A DNA stretch of 64,000 nt. Origin: Oxalobacter paraformigenes (GTDB lineage: Bacteria > Pseudomonadota > Gammaproteobacteria > Burkholderiales > Burkholderiaceae_D). How positions within the stretch are numbered: the stretch's first letter is position 1; each line of letters begins with the position of its first letter. Under the pieces are notes generated by a model. It was not told where the DNA came from. It saw only the letters and a program-made list of their open reading frames with translations, and made no database searches. Made by a program: the position numbers and the translations under genes. Where the stretch lies: contig NZ_KI392030.1 of assembly GCF_000158475.2 (NCBI RefSeq), forward strand, positions 62,001-126,000. The letters run 5' to 3'. This document shows, one piece after another, positions 50,057-58,900 of the stretch.

Positions 50057-50070
50057 TTGATCTCGATCAA
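50057..50070. promoter_or_regulatory. FNR/CRP-type site upstream of the second porin
   Basis: TTGATCTCGATCAA matches the FNR consensus TTGAT-N4-ATCAA at every fixed base. It lies about 100 bp before the porin ATG at 50169. A centre about 40 bp before a start site near 50105 would be a class II activation position. An FNR/ANR-like regulator is inferred. Confidence 0.65.
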
Positions 50071-50168
50071 AAGGTATCTTTCACTCATCCGAGTAGCTTG
50101 ATTAACTTGGTTTGAATTTAGAACAGCTGTTCCGGATTTTAAAAGACCTATTTAAAAGGGAAGGCAAA

Positions 50169-51353
50169 ATGAAAAAAACTCTTATCGCATTGGCTGTGCT
50201 CGGCGCTGCTGCTGGTGTAGCGCATGCACAATCCAACGTTACCATTTACGGTATCGTTGACACCGGTTTCATCAAGAAATCCGGCCACGACGTTGAAATG
50301 GGCGAAAACGTCAACAACCGTCTGGGCTTCCGTGGTGTAGAAGACCTGGGTTCCGGCCAGAAAGCTACCTTCGAACTGGAAAGACGTTTTGACCTGAACA
50401 ACGGTACCGAAAAAGGTGACGCTAATCCAGGTTTTGACGGTGCATCCAACGTCGGTCTGAAGGGTGACAACTGGGGCGCTGTCCGTCTGGGCCGTGTCAA
50501 TGAACTGACCACAGAAACCATCCGTAAATTCGATCCGTTCTATCAATACGGCGTTGGCGGCATGATTGACAGCACCCAGCGTTCGGCACGTATCAGCGAC
50601 ACCATCCGTTACGACAGCCTGAACTGGAATGGCTTCAAGTTCGGTGCAAGCTACTCCCTGGGCGGCAACACCAATAACAAGTCCATCAGTGGCTCTCAAG
50701 CTGGTTTTGTTGGTGCTCCGGTTGTTGACGCTGGTGGTAACCTGATTGGCGCAGCTGTCCTTCCTGTTGATGCAACTGGAATGGTTGGCGTCAAGGAAGC
50801 TGGAGCTGACAACGACGGTTACGGCATCATGCTCGGTTACGACAATGGTCCTCTGGCTTTGGTCGGTAACTGGAGCCGTCTGGCCGATTCCAAGAAATCT
50901 TCCGTCTGGAACTTGGGCGCCGCTTACCGCTTCGGTCCTGCCAAGATCGAACTGGTTTATCAGCAGACCAAGGACAAAGGCTGGAGAAACGGTGAAGTAT
51001 CTAGCTGGGTTGATGCCTATAGCGATTTCTCTGCCGCTGATCGGGCGAAGTATGCCGGTACGAACGAACTCAAAGAAAAACAATGGTTGCTGGGTCTGGA
51101 ATGGAAACTCGGCCCTGGCCGTCTGAACGCTTCGGCACAGTACATGGAAGTTGAAGCTGTTGGTGCTGCAGATGCCAAGGACAAAGACATCTACAAGTAT
51201 GCTCTGGGTTACACCTATGACCTGTCCAAACGGACTTCCCTGTACGGTATCGTTGCTTACACCGACTATGACGATGAAGCAGTTGCTCGTGTCTTCGGTG
51301 ACGTAGAAGACAGCACCACCGGTGTTCAGGTTGGTATTACCCACCGCTTCTAA
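50169..51353 (+). CDS. Gram-negative porin (second of a tandem pair)
   Basis: A 394-residue outer-membrane porin with signal MKKTLIALAVLGAAAGVAHA and mature start QSNVTIYGIVDTGFI, ending GITHRF. Compared with the first porin it has insertions in the loop near residue 190 and again near residue 290. Its codon choices are strongly biased (many CTG, GGT, AAC), typical of a very highly expressed gene. The ATG at 50169 gives a canonical signal; a longer frame from 50112 does not. An FNR-type site precedes it. Confidence 0.94.
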   Translation: MKKTLIALAVLGAAAGVAHAQSNVTIYGIVDTGFIKKSGHDVEMGENVNNRLGFRGVEDLGSGQKATFELERRFDLNNGTEKGDANPGFDGASNVGLKGDNWGAVRLGRVNELTTETIRKFDPFYQYGVGGMIDSTQRSARISDTIRYDSLNWNGFKFGASYSLGGNTNNKSISGSQAGFVGAPVVDAGGNLIGAAVLPVDATGMVGVKEAGADNDGYGIMLGYDNGPLALVGNWSRLADSKKSSVWNLGAAYRFGPAKIELVYQQTKDKGWRNGEVSSWVDAYSDFSAADRAKYAGTNELKEKQWLLGLEWKLGPGRLNASAQYMEVEAVGAADAKDKDIYKYALGYTYDLSKRTSLYGIVAYTDYDDEAVARVFGDVEDSTTGVQVGITHRF

Positions 51354-51407
51354 TGGCTGAAACGCAAGGCTGGCTTTGGCCAGTCTTGTGCCGATGCAAA
51401 AGGATCG

Positions 51408-51438
51408 AAAGCGCTCCTGTTTACAGGGGCGCTTTTTT
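51408..51438 (+). terminator. Terminator after the second porin
   Basis: AAAGCGC-TCCTGT pairs with ACAGG-GGCGCTTT across a short TT loop (one G-T pair), followed by T. Confidence 0.83.
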
Positions 51439-51614
51439 TACGTGGTTTCCCGAGGTTTTTGAGTTAACAATTTTTTACATTCAATGTCGAGCTGATACGG
51501 TTTTCTTGTGATAGGCTACACGTCTGACAGGCTATTTTCACAGCCTGGTTTGCCATTTCGCTCTTGTAAAAGGGCACGGGTGGAGTTTGCTGTTTTTGTC
51601 TGATCGGGGTTCAT

Positions 51615-53432
51615 ATGTGCGGTATTGTCGGGGCAGTAGCAAAGCGGAATGTCGTTCCAGTTATGCTGGAAGGCTTGAAAAGGCTGGAGTATCGGGGGTA
51701 CGATTCCTGCGGGATCGCCCTGTGTGCAGAAGGGCAGCTTGAGCGCTCCCGCAGTACGTCACGGGTGGCCGAGCTGGAAAAGCAGGTCAGCAATCGCCAT
51801 CTGTCGGGTTTTCTGGGCATCGCCCACACCCGCTGGGCGACGCATGGGGCGCCGACGACGGACAATGCCCATCCGCATTTTTCCGGCAAGCGCATCGCGC
51901 TGGTGCATAACGGCATTATCGAAAACCATGCCGAATTGCGCGAGGAACTGAAAGCGCAGGGATACGTTTTTTCCAGCCAGACCGATACGGAAGTGATCGC
52001 CCATTTGATCGACCGTTTTTATCGGGGCGATCTTTTGAAGGCGGTGCAGGCCGCCGTTGTCCGGTTGCGGGGCGCTTTCGCCATTGCCGTGATCTGCGGA
52101 AATGAACCGCAACGCATGGTCGGGGCGCGGCAAGGCTCTCCTTTGGTGGTCGGGATTGGCGAACACGAGAATTTTCTGGCGTCCGATGCGCTGGCGCTCG
52201 CCGGGACGACGAACCGGATCGTTTATCTGGAAGAGGGTGATGTCGTCGATATTCATTTGAACGATTGCCATATTTACGATGCCGGAGGAAAACCGGCTTT
52301 GCGCGAAGTCCGTATGGTCAGTGTGTATGCTGGCGTCTCTGAACTGGGTCCGTACCGGCATTTCATGCAAAAAGAAATTTTCGAACAGCCGCGTGCGATT
52401 GCGGATACTCTGCAGGGGCTGGAAGGGATCGCGCCTGATTTGTTCGGTGCCGATGCATTGCCGGTTCTCCGGAAAGCGGATTCCGTGCTGATTCTGGCTT
52501 GCGGGACGAGTTATTATGCCGGGTTGACAGCCAAATACTGGCTGGAATCGGTTGCCCGCATTCCCGTTGAAGTGGAAATTGCCAGCGAATACCGTTACCG
52601 GGACAGTGTCCCGCATGAAAACCGGCTGGTGGTCACGATCAGCCAGAGCGGGGAAACAGCGGATACGCTGGCGGCGTTGCGGCATGCCCGGGAACTGGGA
52701 ATGGATGGTTCCCTGACGATTTGCAATGTCGCGACCAGTGCGATGGTGCGTGAATGTGCGCTTGCCTATATTACCCGGGCCGGTGTGGAAATCGGTGTGG
52801 CTTCCACCAAGGCATTCACAACGCAATTGACGGCGCTGTTTTTGCTGTCGCTCACGATAGCCCAAATCCGCGGACGCCTGACGCCGGAACAGGAAGCGGA
52901 ATATATCAGGATGCTCCGGCATTTGCCCGCGGCCGTTTCTGCCGTGTTGGCGCTGGAACCGCAGATCATCGCCTGGGCCGAAGAATTTTCCCGTCACAAC
53001 GATGCCCTTTTTCTCGGCCGTGGCATTCATTATCCGATCGCTCTGGAAGGCGCGCTCAAATTGAAAGAAATTTCTTACATCCACGCCGAAGCCTATCCGG
53101 CGGGCGAACTGAAGCACGGCCCCCTGGCGCTTGTGACCGAGAAAATGCCGGTGGTGACTATTGCGCCGAATGATGATCTGCTGGAAAAGCTGAAGTCGAA
53201 CATGCAGGAAGTCCGTGCGCGTGGCGGACAGCTTTACGTTTTTGCCGATTCGGATACGAAAATCGTTTCGGAGGAGGGGATTCATGTCATCCGGATGCCC
53301 GAAAACTATGGTTTGCTCTCGCCCATACTGCATGTCATACCGCTGCAATTGCTGGCCTACCATACGGCGCTGGTCAGGGGAACGGACGTTGACAAACCGC
53401 GCAATCTGGCCAAATCGGTTACCGTAGAATAA
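51615..53432 (+). CDS. glmS: Glucosamine-6-phosphate synthase (isomerizing)
   Basis: A 605-residue cytosolic enzyme that makes glucosamine-6-phosphate from fructose-6-phosphate and glutamine, feeding peptidoglycan and LPS. Cys1 (after Met) starts the glutaminase domain ([27 protein letters not shown]). The two SIS isomerase domains include [18 protein letters not shown] and [11 protein letters not shown]. The C-terminus ends LAKSVTVE. The start has TATG in a typical position; no glmS ribozyme was recognised, as expected in Proteobacteria. Confidence 0.97.
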   Translation: MCGIVGAVAKRNVVPVMLEGLKRLEYRGYDSCGIALCAEGQLERSRSTSRVAELEKQVSNRHLSGFLGIAHTRWATHGAPTTDNAHPHFSGKRIALVHNGIIENHAELREELKAQGYVFSSQTDTEVIAHLIDRFYRGDLLKAVQAAVVRLRGAFAIAVICGNEPQRMVGARQGSPLVVGIGEHENFLASDALALAGTTNRIVYLEEGDVVDIHLNDCHIYDAGGKPALREVRMVSVYAGVSELGPYRHFMQKEIFEQPRAIADTLQGLEGIAPDLFGADALPVLRKADSVLILACGTSYYAGLTAKYWLESVARIPVEVEIASEYRYRDSVPHENRLVVTISQSGETADTLAALRHARELGMDGSLTICNVATSAMVRECALAYITRAGVEIGVASTKAFTTQLTALFLLSLTIAQIRGRLTPEQEAEYIRMLRHLPAAVSAVLALEPQIIAWAEEFSRHNDALFLGRGIHYPIALEGALKLKEISYIHAEAYPAGELKHGPLALVTEKMPVVTIAPNDDLLEKLKSNMQEVRARGGQLYVFADSDTKIVSEEGIHVIRMPENYGLLSPILHVIPLQLLAYHTALVRGTDVDKPRNLAKSVTVE

Positions 53433-53512
53433 AACGGATAGGATATTTGTCTGGACTGGCGCTACAATACCGTTATTGCCGCGTCCGGTTGTCAAGAATA
53501 GGAGGGGGTGTG

Positions 53513-53779
53513 ATGGAGGCCTTCTGGCAATTCGTCAATAAAAGAAGTGTCCGTCTTGCGCTGGCCGTTTTCTGTCTTTTGCTGGCGATTCAGGGAATTT
53601 ACCGGATTTATCTTGCGCAGACGAATGTGGAGATGTTCCGCGGAGCAGGGGAACTGGTGTTGTGGTTTGCATGGTCGCTTGTCAATTATTTGCGTGCGAA
53701 CGGAAAAGTGGCGCCCAAACTGAATATTGCGGTCAATGTCGGGATTGCCATGATCGTGGTCAGCTGGTTTATGGGATAG
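53513..53779 (+). CDS. Small membrane protein of unknown function
   Basis: An 88-residue protein with two hydrophobic helices (SVRLALAVFCLLLAIQGIYR and LNIAVNVGIAMIVVSWFM) and a short central loop. It has a strong AGGAGGG ribosome site. The frame could begin upstream at 53447, but that extension is not hydrophobic or conserved. No function can be given. It lies 21 bp before the radical SAM gene. Confidence 0.65.
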   Translation: MEAFWQFVNKRSVRLALAVFCLLLAIQGIYRIYLAQTNVEMFRGAGELVLWFAWSLVNYLRANGKVAPKLNIAVNVGIAMIVVSWFMG

Positions 53780-53800
53780 GGAAAAGCGGAAGGCGGAGTT

Positions 53801-54421
53801 ATGTCGGGTACGGAAAATTGTGAAGATACGGTCGGCTATACCTTGCATGGCAGCCGGTATTTGAATCTTACCAACCGGTGCGGGATTTTGCGGTGCGCTT
53901 TCTGTCCCAAATTCAATGGAGCCTGGTCGGTCAAGGAATACGATATGCGTTTGCATCACTATCCCTCTGCCGACGAGCTGGTTGAAGCGGCAGGGAACCC
54001 GGCGGACTATAAGGAGATTGTCTTTTGCGGAATGGGCGAATCGACCATGCGTCTGGAGGTCATGCTCGAAGTCGCCCGGCGTTTGCGCGAAAAGGGGGCG
54101 CGGCTCCGCTTGAATACCAACGGTCTCGGGAATCTGATCAACGGCAGGGATGTCGCTCCCGAGATTGCGGCGCTGATTCCGACTATTTCCGTTTCGCTTA
54201 ATGCCCAGGATGAGGAAACCTACAATCGCCATTGCCGGCCCAAGGATCCGCGCGCTTATGCTTCAGTTCTGGAATTTGTCGAAAGTGCCAGAAAGGCAGG
54301 CGCGGACGTCACGGTAACGGCTATTGACGGATTGCCGGGCGTGAACATCGCTGCGTGCCAGGCTGTTGCTGACAGGCTGGGCGTCAGGTTCCGGCGTCGT
54401 GTTCTGGACGATCTGGTCTGA
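53801..54421 (+). CDS. Radical SAM protein, TatD-associated type
   Basis: A 206-residue radical SAM enzyme. The cluster Cys motif reads NLTNRCGILRCAFCPKFN, that is C-X4-C-X2-C, one residue longer than the usual C-X3-C-X2-C. Downstream are FCGMGESTMRLEVMLEVA and RLNTNGLGNLINGRD, which match the family commonly found beside TatD nucleases. The substrate is not known. It lies just after the small membrane protein gene and could share its transcript. TatD is not in this window. Confidence 0.8.
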   Translation: MSGTENCEDTVGYTLHGSRYLNLTNRCGILRCAFCPKFNGAWSVKEYDMRLHHYPSADELVEAAGNPADYKEIVFCGMGESTMRLEVMLEVARRLREKGARLRLNTNGLGNLINGRDVAPEIAALIPTISVSLNAQDEETYNRHCRPKDPRAYASVLEFVESARKAGADVTVTAIDGLPGVNIAACQAVADRLGVRFRRRVLDDLV

Positions 54422-54450
54422 ACGCGCGGTTTTTCAGGGGATTTGGGTCG

Positions 54451-55269
54451 CTAGGGTTGCTGGACGATCCCGAAGTCTGTATAGCGGCTGTGTGTCAGAA
54501 TGGTCTGGTTCCGGATTTCGCGTGTCGCCTCTGTGACAAGGCTGTCATCAAAACCGAATTCGTGCGAAAGATGGACGCAGACGGCGGAATAACGTATGCG
54601 CCGCGCTTTCACCCCTGCATGTTTCAGACGGTCGCCCATTTCAAGGTCTTCCCCACCGTCTAAAATCCTCTCGTCGAAACCGTTAACGCTGACGATGTCG
54701 CTTTTCCATCCGGAGGCATTATGGCCGTTCCACCTGTTTTCGGTCGGAATGAGATTCAGCAGTTTGTTAAAAGGCCAGCGCGCAATCAGACGGAGTTTTT
54801 TTGCATAGGTCGGATACCCGTGGGATTGCAGCCACATGATGTTGAAAGCGTCGTTGGAAAGGATTTCGTCCTCACCGATTTGCAGACTGCAGCACATGGG
54901 CAATTTGCTGTGGCCGCCGGAAAGAAAGTGATTCGGTTTGGCTGAGCGTACATGAGTCTTGACGAAGTCAAACCGGGGTATGCAATTGTCTTCCGAGAAA
55001 ATCAGATAGTCTCCGCTGGCGTACATGACCGCGCGGTTTAACATGTGGCTTTTCTGGCAACCGTTTCTTTCATGCCAGAGATGGATGATATCCATGCCGG
55101 ACGTTTTTTTGTAATCCTCGATCATTTCACGGGTTCGTTCATCGGAACCATCGTCTGCAATCAGCAGCTGGAAGCGTTTGTAATTCTGGTTCTCATAACC
55201 CCACAGAACTTTCTGGAGCCATTCATGGGAATTATGCGTGCTGACAATGATAGAGGTGGAAAAAGTCAT
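54451..55269 (-). CDS. Glycosyltransferase family 2 protein
   Basis: A 272-residue GT-A fold enzyme. The opening SIIVSTHNSHEWLQKVLWGY, the nucleotide-binding LIADDGSDERT and the later SEDNC and GGEDLEMGDRLKHAG motifs are typical. It likely transfers a sugar in lipooligosaccharide or other envelope glycan synthesis, but the substrate cannot be deduced. No membrane segment is seen. It is convergent with the radical SAM gene. Its ribosome site (GAGGAAATC) is good. Confidence 0.85.
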   Translation of the reverse strand: MTFSTSIIVSTHNSHEWLQKVLWGYENQNYKRFQLLIADDGSDERTREMIEDYKKTSGMDIIHLWHERNGCQKSHMLNRAVMYASGDYLIFSEDNCIPRFDFVKTHVRSAKPNHFLSGGHSKLPMCCSLQIGEDEILSNDAFNIMWLQSHGYPTYAKKLRLIARWPFNKLLNLIPTENRWNGHNASGWKSDIVSVNGFDERILDGGEDLEMGDRLKHAGVKARRIRYSAVCVHLSHEFGFDDSLVTEATREIRNQTILTHSRYTDFGIVQQP

Positions 55270-55514
55270 GATTTCCTCTGGAATTCCGGCAGAATTAATC
55301 AGGCGGGCGGAGATCCGATCCTTATGATTCCATATTACCCGATAATAAGAAGGAATGCAGGAAATTTCTGATTTTATTTTGTTTTTTCCGAAAAGCCGGT
55401 GAAGATTCCACTCTTTGATATCGGTCTGGTCTGCCTGCCGGAGAGAAGATTAAAATGAAAAGAGTCGGATAACTTTCTTCCGGTTGCGGCATGTCGGGTT
55501 ACTCGTAAAACGGA

Positions 55515-55543
55515 CTGCACGATCTTTGGAGTTAAGTTATACT
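55515..55543 (+). promoter_or_regulatory. Probable promoter of the riboswitch-nrdD transcript
   Basis: TATACT (55538-55543) is a good -10 box with a weak -35 CTGCAC 17 bp upstream. A start near 55550 would place the riboswitch at the very 5' end of the RNA. The spacer between it and the glycosyltransferase gene (55270-55514) shows nothing else. Confidence 0.5.
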
Positions 55544-55551
55544 GATCAGGT

Positions 55552-55712
55552 AATGGTTCCCTGATCGGGGATAAAAAGGGAATTCGGTGATGTTTTTTGA
55601 CGATGCCGAAGCTGCCCCCGCAACTGTGTGCGGTAGTGACCATCTGTTAGCCACTGGGAAACCGGGAAGGAAGATGTTTCGCGAGAATCCGCAAGCCAGG
55701 AGACCTGCCATT
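55552..55712 (+). promoter_or_regulatory. Cobalamin riboswitch
   Basis: A full adenosylcobalamin-type aptamer by motif order: outer stem AATGG.../...CCATT, AGGGAATTCGGTG, the core CCGAAGCTGCCCCCGCAACTG then TGCGGT, the GCCACTGGGAAACCGGGAAGG segment, and the terminal GCAAGCCAGGAGACCTGCC. It precedes nrdD by 145 nt. The expression platform is not obvious; no strong terminator hairpin is seen before 55858, so it may act on translation. Confidence 0.9.
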
Positions 55713-55857
55713 ACATCAATTTCCCCAAAACAGGGCGGGGTGTCCTGAAGGAAAACAAGTCTGATGGAACAGTGATTCCGCCTTTTCCGGTCTGTGACCG
55801 CCGAGGTTTTCGCCGATTCGTTTTCTTTCTGTCCCTGCCGAAAGACAAAGGTAATGA

Positions 55858-57921
55858 ATGAAAGCGGAAGAAAGTGTCCTTATTGATCGGGAGGCCAGCC
55901 AGCCAGCGCCTTCCGTGTTGCCTCCATTGCCGCAGCGGATTATCAAACGCGATGGGGCCGAGGTTCCGTTTGACGCCAGACGAATCACGGTTGCGCTGAC
56001 CAAGGCTGGACGGGCCACTGGTGATTTCGGCGAAGACGAAGCCCAGTTGCTGACCCAGAGAACGCTGAAAGTGTTGCGTCACCGTTTCGTCGGGGCGCCT
56101 CCGACGGTGGAACAGGTTCAGGATGTAGTCGAGCAGATGCTGGTCGATGCGAATCACACGAAGACGTTTCGTGCCTACGCTACTTACCGTGACCAGCGCC
56201 ATCGCCTGAGACAGGACAGGAGAACGCTGGTCGATGTGGCGTCTTCGGTCGAGGAGTATGTCGATCGTGCGGATTGGCGGGTACAGGCCAATGCCAATCA
56301 GGGGTATTCGCTGGGCGGCCTGATTCTGAACGTTTCCGGGAAAGTGACGGCCAATTACTGGTTGAGCCACGTTTATTCTCCCGAGATCGGGCAGGCTCAT
56401 CGGGATGCCGATTATCATATTCATGATCTGGACATGTTGTGCGGGTATTGCGCCGGCTGGTCTTTGAGACAGTTGCTTTATGAAGGCTTCAATGGCGTTC
56501 CGGGCAAACCGGAAGCCGATCCGCCCAAACATTTTTCGACGGCGCTGGGGCAAATGGTCAATTTTCTGGGTACCTTGCAAAACGAATGGGCCGGTGCGCA
56601 GGCGTTCAGTTCGTTCGATACCTATCTCGCGCCGTTTGTCCGCAATGACGGTCTGTCTTACGAAGATGTCCGGCAGCATATGCAGGAATTCATTTACAAC
56701 CTGAATGTGCCATCCCGCTGGGGAACCCAGACACCGTTTACCAACCTGACTTTCGACTGGGTTTGTCCCGAGGACTTGCGGGAACAGGTTCCTGTTATCG
56801 GCGGCAAGGAAATGCCGTTCAAATATGGCGAGTTGCAGGAAGAAATGGATATGCTGAACCGCGCCTATATCGAGGTAATGACGGCGGGCGACCGGCGCGG
56901 GAGAGTCTTCACTTTCCCGATTCCGACCTATAACATCACGTCTGATTTTCCCTGGGAATCGGAAAATGCGGAACGGTTGTTTGCCATGACGGCGAAATAC
57001 GGTTTGCCTTATTTCCAGAATTTCCTGAATTCCGATCTTTCGCCGAATATGGTGCGTTCCATGTGTTGCCGTTTGCAACTGGACTTGCGCGAGCTGTTAA
57101 AGCGCGGCAACGGCCTCTTCGGGTCGGCGGAACAGACGGGTTCCATTGGCGTCGTTACCATCAATTGCGCCCGCCTCGGCTATCTGTTCAAGGGAGATGA
57201 AAAGGGGCTGTTTGCCCGTCTGGACTATCTGGCCGACATGGCGAAAGACAGTCTCGAGATCAAGCGCAAGGTCGTCCAGCGCCTGATGGATGACGGCTTG
57301 TTCCCGTATACGCGGCGTTATCTCGGCAAGCTTCGCAATCATTTTTCAACGATCGGGGTGAACGGCATTAATGAAATGATCCGTAATTTCACTGATGACA
57401 AGGACGATATCACGACGGAGTTCGGGCACGGGTTTGCGCTTCGTGTGCTGGATCATTTGCGCGAGCGGATGAAGAATTATCAGGAAGAGACAGGCAGTCT
57501 TTACAATCTTGAGGCGACGCCTGCCGAAGGAACGACGTATCGTTTCGCGCGGGAAGACAGGAAACGTTATCCGGATATCATTCAGGCCGGTACGCCGGAG
57601 CACCCTTATTACACGAATTCGTCCCAGCTGCCGGTCGGTTATACGGATGATCCCTTCGAGGCCTTGCGTTGCCAGGATGATTTGCAGATCCGTTATACCG
57701 GGGGAACGGTATTGCATCTTTACATGCAGGAGCAGATTTCCTCTCCGGAAGCCTGCCGGAAACTGGTCAAAACGGCTCTGACGAATTTCAAGTTGCCTTA
57801 TCTGACGATAACGCCGACTTTTTCCATTTGCCCGAAGCATGGCTATCTGTCCGGTGAACACGAGTTCTGTCCGGTTTGCGATGAGGAACTGATGGCGAAA
57901 ATGGAAAAGCAGACACATTGA
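55858..57921 (+). CDS. nrdD: Anaerobic ribonucleoside-triphosphate reductase, catalytic part without the glycyl radical segment
   Basis: A 687-residue class III ribonucleotide reductase that makes dNTPs without oxygen. An ATP-cone lies at about residues 25-115 (RIIKRDGAEVPFDARRITVA). The catalytic barrel follows, with GWSLRQLLYEGF, SRWGTQTPFTNLTFDW and the cysteine motif SMCCRLQ near residue 402. The C-terminal zinc motif CPKHGYLSGEHEFCPVC is present. The chain then ends EELMAKMEKQTH; the glycyl radical sequence (RVxGY) is not in this protein but in the next gene. Expression is probably under the upstream cobalamin riboswitch. Confidence 0.93.
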   Translation: MKAEESVLIDREASQPAPSVLPPLPQRIIKRDGAEVPFDARRITVALTKAGRATGDFGEDEAQLLTQRTLKVLRHRFVGAPPTVEQVQDVVEQMLVDANHTKTFRAYATYRDQRHRLRQDRRTLVDVASSVEEYVDRADWRVQANANQGYSLGGLILNVSGKVTANYWLSHVYSPEIGQAHRDADYHIHDLDMLCGYCAGWSLRQLLYEGFNGVPGKPEADPPKHFSTALGQMVNFLGTLQNEWAGAQAFSSFDTYLAPFVRNDGLSYEDVRQHMQEFIYNLNVPSRWGTQTPFTNLTFDWVCPEDLREQVPVIGGKEMPFKYGELQEEMDMLNRAYIEVMTAGDRRGRVFTFPIPTYNITSDFPWESENAERLFAMTAKYGLPYFQNFLNSDLSPNMVRSMCCRLQLDLRELLKRGNGLFGSAEQTGSIGVVTINCARLGYLFKGDEKGLFARLDYLADMAKDSLEIKRKVVQRLMDDGLFPYTRRYLGKLRNHFSTIGVNGINEMIRNFTDDKDDITTEFGHGFALRVLDHLRERMKNYQEETGSLYNLEATPAEGTTYRFAREDRKRYPDIIQAGTPEHPYYTNSSQLPVGYTDDPFEALRCQDDLQIRYTGGTVLHLYMQEQISSPEACRKLVKTALTNFKLPYLTITPTFSICPKHGYLSGEHEFCPVCDEELMAKMEKQTH

Positions 57922-57943
57922 TTGTTTATTGAAAGGATGAAAA

Positions 57944-58126
57944 ATGGATAAATCACAATTGCCGCAGGAAAAAAGACAGCGCTGCGAGGTCTGGACCCGT
58001 GTGATGGGATATCACAGGCCGGTTTCGGAATTTAATCCCGGAAAACAGAGCGAACATCGCGATCGCGTGCATTTTGTCGAAACGGCCCTTCCCGATCCGG
58101 ATGCAGCCTGTGATTGCGGTAAATGA
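57944..58126 (+). CDS. Detached glycyl-radical segment of NrdD
   Basis: A 60-residue protein with the sequence WTRVMGYHRPVSEFNPGKQS around the predicted radical Gly22, corresponding to the C-terminal tail of ordinary NrdD. It has its own ribosome site (GAAAGGATG) and ATG 23 nt after the nrdD stop, and lies in a different frame from nrdD, so readthrough or a single base error in nrdD would not simply join them. Cys residues occur at 14 and near the end (CDCGK). It should associate with NrdD and be activated by NrdG. Confidence 0.85.
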   Translation: MDKSQLPQEKRQRCEVWTRVMGYHRPVSEFNPGKQSEHRDRVHFVETALPDPDAACDCGK

Positions 58127-58793
58127 TGTGACGGTCAATGTCGGGGGAATCACGCCGTTTACGACAATCGATTTTCCCGGCCGGTTGGCCGCCGTTGTTT
58201 TTTGCCAGGGATGTCCCTGGCGATGTCGTTATTGCCATAACCGGCATCTGCTGCCCACTGGCGAAGGCGGCCGGTATTTGTGGCAGGATGTGCTGGCCTG
58301 GCTGAAGACACGGCAAGGTTTGCTGGAAGGTGTCGTCTTCAGCGGTGGAGAACCTTTGTTGCAGAAACAGTTGCCGGAGGCGGCCGATCAGCTTCATCGG
58401 CAAGGTTTTGAGGTCGCCTTGCATACTTCGGGTGTTTATCCGGAAAGGCTTGCCAAAGTTTTGCCCTTGATCGAATGGGTAGGGCTCGACATCAAGGCGC
58501 CGTTCGACGAGTACCGAGAGATTACGGGGGGTGGAAACGGTAAGCGTGCCTGTGAATCGTTAAGGCTGATTCTGGAATCCGGAAAGCCTCATGAATTGCG
58601 GTGTACACTCGATCCCCGCTTTTTTACTGTTGACCGGGCGGAAAAAATGGCAAAACAGCTCGCGGAACTCGGCGCCAGCCATCTGGTTATTCAGGTTTGC
58701 CGCGATGAGGCGAGTCGCCGCAATCAGCTTGTCTCAAAAGAAATTGCGGCTTGCTTGGAAAATATTTTGCCTGCTGTAACGTATCGTTCCTGA
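58101..58793 (+). CDS. nrdG: Anaerobic ribonucleotide reductase activating enzyme
   Basis: A 230-residue radical SAM activase that generates the glycyl radical. The 4Fe-4S site is FCQGCPWRCRYCHN, close to the N-terminus, followed by VFSGGEPLLQ and GLDIKAPFDEY. The ATG at 58101 overlaps the small glycyl-domain gene by 26 bp, indicating coupling; a GTG a little downstream is an alternative start, and a TTG at 58074 gives a longer reading. It forms the third gene of the riboswitch-controlled unit. Confidence 0.92.
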   Translation: MQPVIAVNDVTVNVGGITPFTTIDFPGRLAAVVFCQGCPWRCRYCHNRHLLPTGEGGRYLWQDVLAWLKTRQGLLEGVVFSGGEPLLQKQLPEAADQLHRQGFEVALHTSGVYPERLAKVLPLIEWVGLDIKAPFDEYREITGGGNGKRACESLRLILESGKPHELRCTLDPRFFTVDRAEKMAKQLAELGASHLVIQVCRDEASRRNQLVSKEIAACLENILPAVTYRS

Positions 58794-58900
58794 ATTTTTT
58801 CCCCGTTTTTTAAGGTATCTCAAACCGGGCGGATTGCCCGATTTTTTATGCACGACATTTCCGTTACCATAGGCTTTGTTGACGATAACAGGGCGCGTGT

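Noticed and set aside
50148-51344. A 398-codon minus-strand frame over the second porin
   Set aside because: Antisense frame created by strong codon bias in the porin; the composition is not protein-like.
51759-53495. A 578-codon minus-strand frame over glmS
   Set aside because: Antisense to glmS, no family features.
55711-57078. A 455-codon minus-strand frame over nrdD
   Set aside because: Antisense to nrdD and its leader; no motif.
57890-57960. nrdD split as a sequencing frameshift
   Set aside because: The second gene has its own ribosome site and ATG, and the first ends with a normal stop after a complete zinc motif; a single-base error would not explain both.
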